A stretch of 64,000 nt of DNA from Silene latifolia (GCF_048544455.1 NC_133529.1:59962271-60026270); one strand, 5' to 3'. Shown: positions 24,601-37,976, numbered from the stretch's first letter. Numbers and translations: made by a program. The notes: generated from the sequence alone by a model not told the origin.

Positions 24601-25065
24601 CGCAAAAAGGTGATTTTGAAAGTTTGAAAATGACACGGAAGGACTTATGATCAAGTAGCACATAAGCACTCACAGTTTCATTATATTATGCATTATACTG
24701 ACACGGGTTTTAGCTTAGAAGGGTGGGTTACACACCAAGCAATCAAACCCCGATTTGCGAGAGGGATACCAATCCAAACAAAAATGTGTATGGAGGGTGC
24801 CCTAGCCTCGTGCTCGAAAGTGATGAAAGCTCTTTGACGAAACAGAAATGTGTAACGTCAATGGTATGCTTGACTCAATCGGGATTCCAAACGCGGAGAT
24901 GAGAAAACTCACGTCGACGAGACGAGCCAATTGGCCGAAAAGGGTTAGATTGTGGGCCCGAACAAGGAACCCGACCGTGACCGTAATATCAATTAATGCA
25001 TTCCAACCAAGACCTCGTTCGAGTCTCACCATCTAGGGATCACAAATACGTAAGTGTCCTAGTTT

Positions 25066-25084
25066 TCCCCAGTGGAGTCGCCAA
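25066..25084 (-). other. Primer binding site of Tat type
   Basis: Minus strand reads TTGGCGACTCCACTGGGGA two bases after the LTR end. This is the widespread Tat/Ogre PBS form, usually attributed to tRNA-Arg. Confidence 0.75.
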
Positions 25085-25086
25085 TC

Positions 25087-27575
25087 TGTGGACATGGCCC
25101 ACCTGTGAGCCCACTTCGATCTGTGGACGTGCAGCGGTCTTTTGAAAGCCACGCTCGGCGGCGTAAAAATGCTTTCGACCGGATCGTTTTAGATCGGTCG
25201 GTTTCGTCTCGGTAAGGGTCTCGAAACGATTAGAGATGTTCGGAGTCGCCACCAAGCATTTGTGGGGTTCTTGGAACCCGTTCGAAATCCACTTTATAAC
25301 TCGGTCAAATCGAAGCACAAAGCAGCGTTTGACATAGGTACTAAAGATAAGGAAATCGTCCCTCTTTAGCATCCTATCTCTAGAATGACTCTCGTACGCC
25401 CTGGATAAGGCCGTCCACTATCCAAAGTTTTTGAGTAAGAGGTGAAGGTACGTATTGGGAAGCCCTTTAATCAGACACCCAATCCCGCCCGCGGTAGCGG
25501 CCTCTACTGATCGATCTTGGTTGGTTGAATAAAAAAGTTGATAAAAACGGTTTAAATGCATGAATGCGCATCCAATAATTTAAACCTAACATGTGAGAGC
25601 TTTCTAAGTCGGTTGATTTAATCCAAGTATCAATTATAAGATGTCGAGTTGGATTTTTGGTTGATTTGCATGCAAGACGGAAATTAAACATCCATTTACC
25701 GTATTAGGTTTATGGTGCATAACGTAATCCATTTGTCTTAGTAAGGCATTTTGCAAATGTGATTTTGAATAAGCAAATAGTCATCTGATCCGTCCTATAT
25801 CCGGGCTAACCGGAGTCAGGATCATCCTGGACTAATGCTGGTAGGGGAACAGGCCCTGTACCAGGCGGCTACATGAGGCGTGAGCCAGTCGGCGGTGTAA
25901 AGGGGCCTCCCCTGGTTTTGAATATGAGAATTGAAAGGCTTGTTTTAGGCGCGGGTCAACCTACGGTTATATGCCGTATTCTGGCCATTTAGAAAACGTT
26001 ATAAAACGTGTTGAAAAATGGGTATTTGAACCGGATTTGATTTAAAAGGGTCGTTTAGACCGCGTTTGTTGATTTGAAGAACTAGATTCGAATAATCATC
26101 ATTATTTTGACGATGTTCGGTGTCGGGTCCGACTTGACATGGATAGTTTTGAGGATAATTATGAACTAATTGTTTTAAGTTCATTGGAATGTACTTAGTC
26201 GATACTCATCATCGTACCCGGGTTGAAACCCAGCTTGGTATGTAGAACCAAGGATGACTTTGTGTTGGTGGCTAATATGTTTATTTTGAAAATGTAAATA
26301 AATTATGAAAGGCTTTAAAATACCTCCCAACATGCAAAGAAATGAAATAAAAGGGTTTAAATACCTTTTAAAAGTCATTAACCAAATATTATCACCGAAA
26401 CACGGATTTAACCGTCATGGTATGAGGAACCAAGGGTGAAAAATGTTTTATGGTTAAAACAAATAAAATAAAAGGGGTTTGAAAATATTTGAAATGGTAA
26501 AAACCGATTAAAAATATAAAAATGGATTAAAGGGGAAAGACGAGAACAAACACGGTTGAGTTCTGACCTGGACACCATATTTAGGCGCGGGCAAGCCGGC
26601 GAACCAAGGGGCTTTTGTCTCAGGCCAAAAATTAGTTTTGGCTCGTTTATCCCATGTTTTGGATCGTATTTTGCATGTTTTAGCATGTTATAGTCATGAA
26701 ACAAATAAAAACATGATAAAAAGAGGATTTTTACACCCTCATAATTACATGGTTGGTTATGGCGAGTGACCGAAGTAAGTGTAACAACTCGTTTGGTCGG
26801 AAAAAAACTCGGTTTAAAACCGTTTTGGTATGTAAAAAAGAGTGTTTTAAGATTAGTGACGGTGTAATGGTCGAAGTGGTCGGACAAGTGATTTAATGCA
26901 CGATGACGGTACCAAACAATGTGTAAGGCTTGTATTTACGATCGGTAGGTCGTAAATACGCGTCGGATTGTGACTTAAGAAGTCGAGTCGAGAATTTTAA
27001 GGGAGAAAAGAGGGGGCGGACACTCGCGTGAGTTCTCAAATGGGGGCATTTGAGGGGTATTTATAGGAAAATGAGTGGTTGTGTGGGTTTTGAGCGACGT
27101 GGCCACCTGGGCTGCTCAAAGAGGTGCGAGCCACGTCGCGGGTCTTCGAGTTGTCTTGTCGCTTTCACACAAGAGCAATCATGATTTGTTCTATCCTAGG
27201 ATTTGTAGTCATATGTTTGTTTATTGACCATACATAAATCCGGGAAATCTTAGCATAGAAGGTTTTGAATGTATGTTTTTTCGTGGTTGACTCGGTTTGA
27301 CTCGTTGTTGGAGTCGGGATTTGAATTTTTGAGTCGGTTTTTGGTCTGGTGTCGGTTTTGACTCTAGTTAGTGTCATTGCGACACCGTCGTCGTGCATTA
27401 AACACTCCAGGTATTTTTGAAATGTTTTGAAATGTTTAATTTTCGAAATCGTTTTAAGTTTTCCGACGTAAAGTTGTACACAAATTGTCAATCAAATGCC
27501 GCGATTCCAAAGCATGTTATAGTCTGATAATCACCAGGTGTTTGTTGGAGTCTCAGCAGATACTGGGTATCTACA
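25087..27575 (-). repeat. Tat-type LTR B, 2489 bp (5' position)
   Basis: Plus strand runs from TGTGGACATGG to GGGTATCTACA, so the minus-strand LTR starts TGTAGATACCC. It is bounded by the PBS on the inside and by a FAR1 gene fragment on the outside. Related to LTR A but clearly a different family, and without the GCGCAGCAG dyads. Confidence 0.8.
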
Positions 27576-28958
27576 CCGGACCATGGTTTACATGGGCATT
27601 GTCCATTATCATTTTTTTGTGAACCAAGTTTAAATCCCTATATGGTTTCAGATGTATCATAGTTGCTGGCGTATACATAGCATGTGAGTGAAGCTCAATA
27701 AAATCATAAATCTCATATTCACCCGTCTGAATTCTTCTAAAACTATATTTAGCCTGACAACCAATTCGCGTAAGGGTCCTCTTCCTTTTTGTACCCTTGT
27801 GATTACTTTTGCCTTGTTTATTACACACACCACATATGTGTAATAACCCCATCAATCAATTTTGTTGAGTCTAACCTTGTAAGAAACCCACAAACCCTGG
27901 CATATTCCTTGTAAAAATCTATGCCTTCTTCCAAAGTTGTAAATTTCATCCACAATGCTGGTTTTAAATCTGCTGAGCATCTCGGCAATCCCACTATTGG
28001 ATTATCAAAAACAACTTCTGGGGTAGCTACAATAACAAAAAAAAAACAAAAAAAAGTGATTGTAATTTTATCCGTCATAACCTACTCAAGCTTATTAGAC
28101 AATACAATAATTAATAACATGCTACAATTTGATACCTGATACATTGTTCGAAGAAAGTTCATGCGGTGCATTAGTGACAAGTAACTGATCTCCTTGTGAA
28201 TTACTTGAAGATGCTTGGACAATAGTAACTTATACAATGTCTGCACAGAAAATCAATATCTGAGCTAAGGGAAAGAACTCAGTTTATATCATAAGCAAGA
28301 AGAGAGGAATCAAACGAGAATCCAGGAATCCCTCCGCCTCTCTTTCGCTTCTATTTTGCTAACCAAGCGAGTAATCCCGCAATCAAAACAAGGCCTTAAC
28401 ATCTAATTCGATGAATACGGAAACTCAGTTTAACTTCAATTACAAGGATCATCCCCCCACTTAGACAAGGGCAGGCAAAGATGAGATCGAAATCACTGAC
28501 TAACCTAAGTAATACTCCCTCCATCTTCACAATCATACATTTTTTCATATTGACAGAAACACACCTTCAACTACCTGGATACACATAACTTTTAAAAGCA
28601 ACTTATTTGGGGTCTCAATTAGCAGGAAAAACAAAATAAGCTCTCGCGATATATTAATCCCCTTCCCCCCTCCAAATTAAATGTAAAAAACATTGGTTTA
28701 AAGACACATTCTTACATCTACATACATAAACATCTTTAACTTGCTGGATACAAAGAACATGCAGCAGTACTTACCTATAACTTCAGCCATAACCGCATCT
28801 TCTTCTTCAATTATAACCACCTGAAATAAAAAAAATCGTTCTTGTTAGATTATTACCAAATCCTAATTGTTTCGAGTTCAAAATGTTAAGTAAACCCTAA
28901 GATTTCGAATTGCATTTGTTCATTAAATAGGAAATAGAAATCTGAATTAAAACTTACC
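27576..28958 (-). pseudogene. FAR1-domain gene fragment, copy 1
   Basis: Seen on the minus strand: small exons at about 28775-28820 and 28136-28240 with GT-AG edges, then an exon from 28026 with ALWMKFTTLEEGIDFYKEYA and VCGFLTRLD. In the next frame it continues with CGVCNKQGKSN, RIGCQAKYSFRR and IELHSHAMYTP. This is the FAR1 DNA-binding (WRKY-like zinc) domain with its Cys, Cys and H-x-H ligands. A small frameshift in a GT run (around 27825) splits it, and LTR B cuts it at 27576. It is the 5' part of a FAR1-type MULE transposase or a FRS-like gene. The upstream exons and the end near 29159 suggest its own element. Confidence 0.75.
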
Positions 28959-29157
28959 TTGATTGTATTTGATACGATTCAGAGGTGCAATAATGGAGTT
29001 GGATTGAAGGCACAACAATGGTGTCGGAAAGAGAAACGAATAAATCAAGATGCGCCTCTTTTATTGGATTAGAGTGAGAGGAAGAACTGATGAGATTTTG
29101 TGTATTTTATTCGTTGGGTTAGTTAAATGATTGAGCTTTAGTTCGTACGTGACCCCA

Positions 29158-29159
<2 letters not shown>
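28240..29159. other. Upstream part of the FAR1 fragment, introns and leader
   Basis: Mostly intron and 5' leader of the minus-strand FAR1 fragment, with splice-like donors at about 28774 and 28957. It ends at GTACGTGACCCC next to the (TA)n tract, possibly the terminus of that element. No other gene seen. Confidence 0.5.

Positions 29160-29253
<94 letters not shown>
29160..29253. repeat. (TA)n microsatellite, about 94 bp
   Basis: Pure TA run between the FAR1-fragment element and the terminal repeat of MULE 1, copy 1. Confidence 0.97.
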
Positions 29254-29255
<2 letters not shown>

Positions 29256-29699
29256 CAAGATCCAGTGAGTTTGACACTTTTCGTGAGCTTCCCCTGCATA
29301 TGTAAGCAAATGAGTTGACAAAACCCAATTATCAAAATTTGAGACGTCATAAAATTCCCAGCTCTTTCTCTCTGTTTCTCCACCTGTCTCTCTCTACTGA
29401 TCAAACACTCTGTTTATCAAAAAATCACGCGGAATTTGTTCATTAGTTCTTCAAATTTTGATCAACAAATTCACCAGTTCTTCAAAATTTGATCAACAAT
29501 TCATTCACTATTTTGATTTTTCAATTAAAACTATCAATTTGTTCATCAATTTTTCTCCGAATAACCCTAATTCTTCAAATTTGACTGAAGGTATTGACAT
29601 TTCTTCCGATTTCTGATTTAATAATTGAATAACTTCAGTAATTGAATCAAATAACAAATTTCGACTGATTTACGTGTTTTTTTCCATAATTTTCAGCTT

Positions 29700-32600
29700 C
29701 AACGATCTTTGAATTGACGATCAAACTCTTACCGCTTGATAATATTGCTGATAATCAAACAACGATGAATTCAAGTATAAATTTGTGACATAATGCTGAT
29801 ATAATAACTGTTGTTATTAGGTTGATAAGTTTTTTGTTAAAATTACTGATTGCATATAGATTATTTTCATATTGTTACTCATTTTGTCGTTATAATAACT
29901 ACTACATAATATCACAATAATTGCATGTAGGTTTTCATTCATGATATCATTCAATATCTAGTATTTGAATAACTGGATTAGAATAATACAATAACTGACT
30001 TACAGTATTAAAATAATTTGGATATTACATTAAAATAGCTGTGATGCATTGTGCTGGACTAGGCTACCAATCTCAGTAAAAAAACCTCCCCTCTCTGATA
30101 GAATAATTGTATTTGTATAATACAATAACCGCATTATAACGTTAAAATAACTGTTGTAGCAGAAATTATTTTTTTCATAATAAATACTATTTTATAGGAT
30201 CTAACAAAAATATCCTTACAATAACTATTCTTTAATAATGAAATAACATTAATATTACATTAAAATAATTGTGTGTGCATTGTGGTGGACTAGGCTACCA
30301 ATCTCACTAAAACCCTCCCCTCTCTGATAGAATAATTGGATTTGTGTAATACAATAACTGCATTAAAACATTAAAATAACTGTTGTAGCAGAAATTGTTT
30401 TTTTTCATAATAAATACTATTTTATAGGATCTAACAAAAATATCCTTACAATAACTACTCTTTAATAATTAAATAACTTTAATATAACATTAAAATAGAT
30501 GTATGTGCATTGTGGTGGACTAGGCTGCCAATCTCACTAAAACCCTCCCCTCTCTGATAGAATAATAGGATTTGTATAATGCAATAACTGCATTAAAACA
30601 TTAAAATAACTGCTGTAGCAGAAATTTTTGTTTCATAATAAATACTATTTTATAAGACCTGACAAAAATATCCTTACAATAACTACTATATAATAATGAA
30701 ATAACTTTACTATTACACTAAAATAACTGTGTGTGGATTTTGGTGGACTAGGCTACCAATCTCACTAAAAAGCTCCCCCCTCTGATAGAATAATTGGATT
30801 TGTATAATACAATAACTGCATTATAACATTAAAATAACTGCTGCTGCAGAGATTGTGTTATTTTGTTTTGTATAGAATCTAAGATATTGAAATTAATAAT
30901 ACCATAACAGTTCTCCTGTTTTAATGTTTCCAGGCATTGAAATTAATACTACCAATGCAACAACTTTGTCTACACCTACCGTTGCGTCTGAAATAGGAGA
31001 AAATACTATCCATAATATGGGATTGAGATATACTCCATGTGGCAGTGAGGAGTGAAGTAGGATGGTAGAAAATGGTTTCAAGCCTGCTCTAGGGTTAATG
31101 TTTGTAAAGTTTGGAGGAGGCAATAGAGTTTTACAATTTATATATGCTGTGGCTTGTAGTTTCATACCAACAAAGTACACACAAACAAGATTCCGTGATG
31201 GTCTGATAGACAAAAAATCAATGGTCTGCAACAGACATGGATTCAAAGTGGATCGCAAAAAACTCAAACCTGCTGTTGAATTTAAAAACACGGAAGAGAA
31301 AAAGAAGAGGAAAAGATCTGTAGAGCCAAAGCAAACAAAAATAACAAGATTTGGTTGCAACGCAAAAATACGGTTTTGTGCTGTATTCAATGACCTTAAG
31401 GAGCTAATAGGGTATGCCATTGATACGTTTTATGAAGGTCATAATCACAGACTCTGCTCACTCAAAGAAAGGGAATTCCAGAAAAATTTAAGAACACTTA
31501 ACCTTTACATTAAGCAGACAATTGTTAACAATTGTAAACTCAACATCGGTGCTACCAAGACATTTAGAATTCTGGCGGAACAATCAAATGGGTATGCAAA
31601 CATCGGTGCATCTCTCACAGAATTCAAGAACTTCAAAAGAAATATTAAATGTTACATAGGTGACAAGGATGTTGACATGATTCTCGATTATTTAAAGGCG
31701 CTTTCTGAATCACAAGATGACTTTTACTATGCTTATCAAGTTGATGAGGATAACTGTTTGGCTATAATCTTTTGGGCAGATCCACAAGCAAGAATGAATT
31801 ATTCCTTGTTTGGGGACACCATCAACTTTGATCCTACTTACAGTACTAACAAGTACCACATGGCCTTCACCCCATTCACTGGTGTTCACAACCACAAAAA
31901 TCGATGACTTTTGATCCGCACTTGTCGATCATGAGAACGATGGGTCATTCATTTGGGTGTTTAAGAAGTTCCTTGATTGTATGGGCAACAAGGAACCTCG
32001 GTGCATTATTACCGATCAAGATCCGCAATTAAACTCGGTGTGCGTTTTGTATTTAAGAAAGCAAGACATCGTTACTGCATGTGGCATATAATGAAAAAAC
32101 TTACCGATAAAGTTGAGTCACAGATTTGTAAGTAGACTGACTTTGTTGAGCGAATATGTGCAGTTGTTTGGGATACTGACTTGGAACCCATTGAGTTTGA
32201 AGAAAAATGGTCTCAAGTGATTTATGACTTTGAGTTGAATGATAATACTTAGTTGACATACATGTATGGCAAAAGGCACAAATGGATACCTTCTTACTTT
32301 AGAGATTTGCCTTTAGGCTGCCTTTTGACAACTACACAAAGATCAGAGAGTCAAAACAGTTATTTCAAAAGATTTGAGAGCATAGATGGCACACTTGTAG
32401 AATTTTGGTTGCGTTTTCAAAGTGCAATGGAACAACAACGCTATAATCAGATATTTCTTGATGCTGCAAGTGACAACACGTTTCCACAGGTTTCTTCTAA
32501 GACAATGATTGAGAAACATGCCTCTAAAATCTACACACATACTGTTTTCTATGATTCCCAAGAGCAAGTGCAAATGGCTCCCTGTTCGTGTGCCATTAGA

Positions 32601-33539
32601 GGATTTTCTGAGCAAGGAAACATGCACATTATAAATGTTGAAGATGCCTACAGGAAGCATAGAATATTTCAGGCTATTCCATTTTATAAACATAATTGTC
32701 TTTTTACTTTAACATACAATAACTGTGATAAAAGAATACAATAACCGTATTTTAACATTAAAAAAACTGATGGACTTCTACCTTGGTGTTCATTGCTAGT
32801 CTGCATAAAATAATTCATGTTGAACTATATAATAACTATGTTTGCCTTTTGAAATAACTACACTGTAATGCAGGTTGCTCACAATAACGAATCGAAGGAA
32901 ACAACATGTACGTGCAAGATGTTTGAGAAGAAAGGAATCCTTTGTAAACAAATTTCATGGATTACATCAGGAAGAGGATTGCAAAGCATACTGGAGCAGT
33001 ACATCGAAACCAGATGGACGAAGAAGTCATATAGAAAGCCTTTGTATGGACTGGATGGAAAGTTATTGCAAGACTACGATCCCACTAATTTGAGAAAGTT
33101 GGAATTATCAAGGGTATGGTCTGAGTTTTATGCAACAATAAGTGTTCTTAACTCGATGACTCAAACTCAGATCAAGGAGCTAATTTTGATGCTTTTAAAA
33201 TTCCGAGAGAAAATAAATCCAACAAAAGAGAGCTTGACAAAGGAACAAGAACTGGAAATGCTCTTAGGTTGTTCAGTAAAATCAAATATTACTGTTCTTC
33301 CGCCAAAGATTGCAAAAAACAAAGGAAGTGGCAAGAGAATGAAATCAAACAAGGATAAGGCAATTGAGAAGGCGAGAAAACCGAAGAGGCTATGTAATAA
33401 CTGCAAACAAATGAGAAACCATGACAAGAGAAACTGTCCAAATCCGTTGTTGAGCATGCTTTGGAGGAAGAAGATGAAGAGGAAAATGAAATGGAGGATG
33501 AAGATGAAGAAAAAGAATGAAAAATGGATTACGCTTTAA
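29700..33539 (+). pseudogene. FAR1/MULE transposase, copy 1
   Basis: Same exon plan as the better copy at 37977-41813: exon 2 at 30934-32672 and exon 3 at 32874-33539. It has the FAR1 domain (RFGCNAKIRFCAVF, YEGHNHRLC), first catalytic Asp in TINFDPTYSTNKY, RSESQNSYFKRF with the catalytic Glu, SWIM-like CTCKMFEKKGILC and a C-terminal knuckle CNNCKQMRNHDKRNC. It carries the same in-frame stops as copy 2 plus private damage. The start exon is altered, a frame change near 31110-31140 replaces the KLEEAIEFYNLY stretch, and another near 31905-31915 cuts the DDE domain. So copy 1 decayed further after the duplication. Confidence 0.85.
30045..30880. repeat. ~230-bp tandem repeat in transposase intron 1, copy 1 (4 units)
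   Basis: Four units starting with GGACTAGGCTRCCAATCTCA at about 30056, 30288, 30521 and 30746, each with CCTCCCCTCTCTGATAGAATAA and the dispersed ACAATAACTG words. The unit spacing is 226 to 233 bp. Confidence 0.85.
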
Positions 33540-34598
33540 AATAATCAAGATTATGCTTTAAAATAATCAAGATTATGCTTTACAATAACCGCATAATTGC
33601 AATAATTGTGTTAGACTTTTACAATAATCAGGGTTATACTTTACAATAATTGTGTTAAACTTTTACAATAATCAGAGTTATGCTTTACTGAGAATTGATG
33701 TTGAATTTATTTGCAATTGTTCGATTTTGTTCATTTAATACCTTGCGCTATTAAAATAATCATGTGAAAGCTTTACAATAATCAAAGTTATGTTTTACAA
33801 TAATGGATGTTGAATTTATTTGCAATTGTTCTGATTTTGTTCATTTAATACCTTGCGCTATTACAATAATCATGTGAAAGCTTTACAATAATCAGAGGTA
33901 TGCTTTACAATAACCACAATTTACAAAAACTATAATTTACAAAAATTAACGTACCAAAATTCCATAAAAATATAGTACCAAAATTACATAAAATATAGTA
34001 CCAAATTACCATAAAATATCTCATTCAAGACCACAATAAGGAATTTGTTACAATAATCAAAGATATTGATGTTGAATCTATTTGCAATTGTTCTAAATTT
34101 GTTACCACACTTGCCAGTTTGCTCTTTGCTGACGACAAGAATCATGTAAACAAACATAAGAGACATACCAAATTTCTATAAATATATTAATTTGATGATT
34201 TGTAACTTGACACGGTAAAAAGCTTATTACGTCTCAGAATTTGTTCATCAAATTTGTTGATCAAAGATATACTTTAAAATAATTGGGCAAGAGCTTTAGA
34301 ATAATCAGCTACATGAGAGCTTTAAAATAATCAAACATATGCTTTAAAATAATTGGGCAAGCACTTTACAATAATCAACTACATGTGAGCTTTAAAATAA
34401 TTGCATTTGATAATTTGAATAACTGTCTGGAACTATTACAATAACTGTCTGGAACTATTAAAGAAATTGCATTACAAAAACGCTATCTGAAAAAAATTGT
34501 TCAATCAATCAATAACAGTTATCTAAACATTAGATTATCCAACAAAAATCCATCTACAATTGTTCGCTAAATCCATCTATAATCAATCAATTGGTCTT
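33540..34598. other. Spacer between convergent MULE 1 genes, copy 1
   Basis: AT-rich and non-coding. Densely set with TTTACAATAATCA and TTTAAAATAATTG words, about one every 20 to 40 bp, and with a partial duplication of a GATGTTGAATTTATTTGCAA block. Serves as the 3' region of both genes. Confidence 0.7.
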
Positions 34599-35614
34599 TT
34601 ATACTTTTCGACGAGAAGAACCTTTAACGGCTGTTGTTTTAAACCTTTTCGTCCCCGCTCTTCTGTCTTTTAAAAGATCTTTCTCTACTTCCAATATACT
34701 CCCCCTCAAAATTTCCACTTGTTCCAAAGGAGACGCTCTTGACTCATTCACATCTGACATCAAAATAATAGTCAGCATATCAAGCCATATAGGAATCCTC
34801 TCAACTTTTTTCTTAACTGAATACAACCCCTTCTCGTGCTTCCCTTCATATGTGAGCATGTGAAACATGGTGAAAAATCCCGATTCCTTATCAGTCTTGA
34901 CATTCGATTTCCATTCAAAATCAACATTCACGAATGTAAATGTGTTAATGAGAACCCCTTCTTTTGCTATTTTCCTTGTATCCAAAAAGTCAGAAAAACA
35001 ATCAACCTACAACATGTAAAAACAAAAAAAGGAATTAGAAAACACGAGTATACAATAACTGGTTTAAAACAATATAATAACTTTGTTACAGCAATACAAT
35101 AATTCTGATTGAAAATAGAATTTGTATATAATCAGGATTTAGAAAAACATACTGCAATCTTTACAAGTCTGTAAAAATCAGATTTTTCCCAATCCTCATG
35201 TAACGTATGGTCCAGCAAATCAACCGTCAAGTTGATAAAGTTCACACAAACACAAAAGTAGTGCTTTTCTAAGGACAACGGGATGGAGACGAGGTCCACA
35301 TCGATCTCGGAGTTTACAACGTTTTCACCTAAAAAATAGGTCCAAAACCGCACAACCTTGTCTTTTTGACTGTCAGATACATCATCACTATCCCCTCCTT
35401 GCTTTAGCATGTCTTAAAAGATTCCCTATAAATACCATAAAGTGTGAAGAAAATTGAAGAACAATGATAAAACATTCTGCAGTAACTGCACAATGAACAA
35501 CAGATCATACCATATGTTGTGTGCCAAGGAATATCATCATTGGCGCTTCTTTCTCTTTAATCTCCATGAAATTGAAAACAACCGACCAGGCGGCTATTAT
35601 GCGCAACTCATTGT
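34599..35614 (-). pseudogene. C48 protease gene, 3' part only, copy 1
   Basis: Last exons of the protease gene, the second C48 domain, with LEKHYFCVCVNF (His box), VDLLDH (Asp) and DKESGFFTMFHM where a Cys box is expected. The frame ends SSRRKV at 34599. Cut by the duplication join at 35614; the complete gene is at 42873-49558. Confidence 0.85.
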
Positions 35615-35872
35615 GATTTGAATTTTTGAGTCGGTTTTTGGTCTGGTGTCGGTTTTGACTCTAGTTAGTGTCATTGCGACACCGTCGTCGTGCATTAAAC
35701 ACTCCAGGTATTTTTGAAATGTTTTGAAATGTTTAATTTTCGAAATCGTTTTAAGTTTTCCGACGTAAAGTTGTACACAAATTGTCAATCAAATGCCGCG
35801 ATTCCAAAGCATGTTATAGTCTGATAATCACCAGGTGTTTGTTGGAGTCTCAGCAGATACTGGGTATCTACA

Positions 35873-37255
35873 CCGGACCATGGTTTACATGGGCATTTTC
35901 CATTATCATTTTTTTGTGAACCAAGTTTAAATCCCTATATGGTTTCAGATGTATCATAGTTGCTGGCGTATACATAGCATGTGAGTGAAGCTCAATAAAA
36001 TCATAAATCTCATATTCACCCGTCTGAATTCTTCTAAAACTATATTTAGCCTGACAACCAATTCGCGTAAGGGTCCTCTTCCTTTTTGTACCCTTGTGAT
36101 TACTTTTGCCTTGTTTATTACACACACCACATATGTGTAATAACCCCATCAATCAATTTTGTTGAGTCTAACCTTGTAAGAAACCCACAAACCCTGGCAT
36201 ATTCCTTGTAAAAATCTATGCCTTCTTCCAAAGTTATAAATTTCATCCACAATGCTGGTTTTAAATCTGCTGAGCATCTCGGCAATCCCACTATTGGATT
36301 ATCAAAAACAACTTCTGGGGTAGCTACAATAACAAAAAAAAAACAAAAAAAAGTGATTGTAATTTTATCCGTCATAACCTACTCAAGCTTATTAGACAAT
36401 ACAATAATTAATAACATGCTACAATTTGATACCTGATACATTGTTCGAAGAAAGTTCATGCGGTGCATTAGTGACAAGTAACTGATCTCCTTGTGAATTA
36501 CTTGAAGATGCTTGGACAATAGTAACTTATACAATGTCTGCACAGAAAATCAATATCTGAGCTAAGGGAAAGAACTCAGTTTATATCATAAGCAAGAAGA
36601 GAGGAATCAAACAGAATCCCGGAATCCCTCCGCCTCTCTTTCGCTTCTATTTTGCTAACCAAACAGAATCCCGCAATCAAAACAAGGCCTTAACATCTAA
36701 TTCGATGAATACGGAAACTCAGTTTAACTTCAATTACAAGGATCATCCCCCCACTTAGACAAGGGCAGGCAAAGATGAGATCGAAATCACTGACTAACCT
36801 AAGTAATACTCCCTCCATCTTCACAATCATACATTTTTTCATATTGACAGAAACACACCTTCAACTACCTGGATACACATAACTTTTAAAAGCAACTTAT
36901 TTGGGGTCTCAATTAGCAGGAAAAACAAAATAAGCTCTCGCGATATATTAATCCCCTTCCCCCCTCCAAATTAAATGTAAAAAACATTGGTTTAAAGACA
37001 CATTCTTACATCTACATACATAAACATCTTTAACTTGCTGGATACAAAGAACATGCAGCAGTACTTACCTATAACTTCAGCCATAACCGCATCTTCTTCT
37101 TCAATTATAACCACCTGAAATAAAAAAAATCGTTCTTGTTAGATTATTACCAAATCCTAATTGTTTCGAGTTCAAAATGTTAAGTAAACCCTAAGATTTC
37201 GAATTGCATTTGTTCATTAAATAGGAAATAGAAATCTGAATTAAAACTTACCTTG
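35873..37255 (-). pseudogene. FAR1-domain gene fragment, copy 2
   Basis: Copy of 27576-28958, with the same small frameshift in the GT run and only a few substitutions (for example FITLEEG for FTTLEEG). It proves the fragment was already broken before the duplication. Confidence 0.8.
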
Positions 37256-37449
37256 ATTGTATTTGATACGATTCAGAGGTGCAATAATGGAGTTGGATTG
37301 AAGGCACAACAATGGTGTCGGAAAGAGAAACGAATAAATCAAGATGCGCCTCTTTTATTGGATTAGAGTGAGAGGAAGAACTGATGAGATTTTGTGTATT
37401 TTATTCGTTGGGTTAGTTCGTACTGAGCTTTAGTTCGTACGTGACCCCA

Positions 37450-37453
<4 letters not shown>

Positions 37454-37523
<70 letters not shown>
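37454..37523. repeat. (TA)n microsatellite, about 70 bp
   Basis: Counterpart of 29160-29253, about 24 bp shorter. It directly abuts the left terminal repeat of the full MULE 1. Confidence 0.97.
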
Positions 37524-37526
<3 letters not shown>

Positions 37527-37568
37527 GGCAAGATCCATGAGTTTGACACTTTTCGTGAGCTTCCCCGC
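37524..37568 (+). repeat. MULE 1 left terminal inverted repeat
   Basis: Pairs with 50612-50657 inverted: the 13-base core CACTTTTCGTGAG is identical and the outer part (ATAG..AGATC..TGAGTT) is similar. Also present at 29251-29297 in the duplicate. Confidence 0.75.
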
Positions 37569-37976
37569 ATATGTAAGCAAATGAGTTGACAAAACCCAAT
37601 TATCAAAATTTGAGACGTCATAAAATTCCCAGCTCTTTCTCTCTGTTTCTCCACCTGTCTCTCTCTACTGATCAAACACTCTGTTTATCAAAAAATCACG
37701 CGGAATTTGTTCATTAGTTCTTCAAATTTTGATCAACAAATTCACCAGTTCTTCAAAATTTGATCAACAATTCATTCACTATTTTGATTTTTCAATTAAA
37801 ACTATCAATTTGTTCATCAATTTTTCTCCGAATAACCCTAATTCTTCAAATTTGACTGAAGGTATTGATATTTCTTCCGATTTCTGATTTAATAATTGAA
37901 TAACTTCAGTAATTGAATCAAATAACAAATTCTGACCTGATTTACGTGTTTTTTTCCATAATTTTCAGCTTCAACG

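Larger units (their letters stand above)
9151..27575 (-). mobile_element. Composite Tat-lineage Ty3/gypsy block with a solo LTR inside
   Basis: Seen on the minus strand from right to left: LTR (25087-27575), Tat-type PBS, leader with tandem repeats, gag, protease and the C-terminal tail of integrase. Two plus-strand extra genes follow, then a PPT and a second LTR (9151-11471). RT, RNase H and most of integrase are not seen. Both LTRs share the inner start TGTGGAC and TRTAGATACC-like outer ends, but are otherwise only distantly alike. Flanking 5-mers differ (GGACA left, CCGGA right). Known: Tat elements carry extra antisense ORFs between pol and the 3' LTR. Inferred: a hybrid of two related elements, broken in several places. 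Confidence 0.7.
27318..35614 (+). repeat. Tandem duplication, unit 1 (8297 bp)
   Basis: Aligns end to end with 35615-43888, offset 8297 bp at the start, with very few differences beyond the (TA)n tract. It begins inside LTR B, so it is not a transposon unit but a segmental duplication. Confidence 0.92.
29254..35614 (+). mobile_element. MULE 1, truncated duplicate
   Basis: Left part of the two-gene element: terminal repeat, transposase gene and the last part of the protease gene. It ends at the duplication join, not at a terminal repeat. It cannot move alone because its right end is missing. Confidence 0.8.

Noticed and set aside
25040-26887. Several frames of 60 to 160 codons inside LTR B
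   Set aside because: They lie in an LTR, lack domains and do not recur as open frames in LTR A.
29061-29404. Frames coding long YIYIYI runs at the TA tracts (also near 37430 and 50641)
   Set aside because: They are translations of (TA)n microsatellites, with no independent coding signal.
32343-32693. Minus-strand frames over the transposase and protease exons
   Set aside because: They are shadows of the plus-strand coding exons; the domain motifs are all on the other strand.
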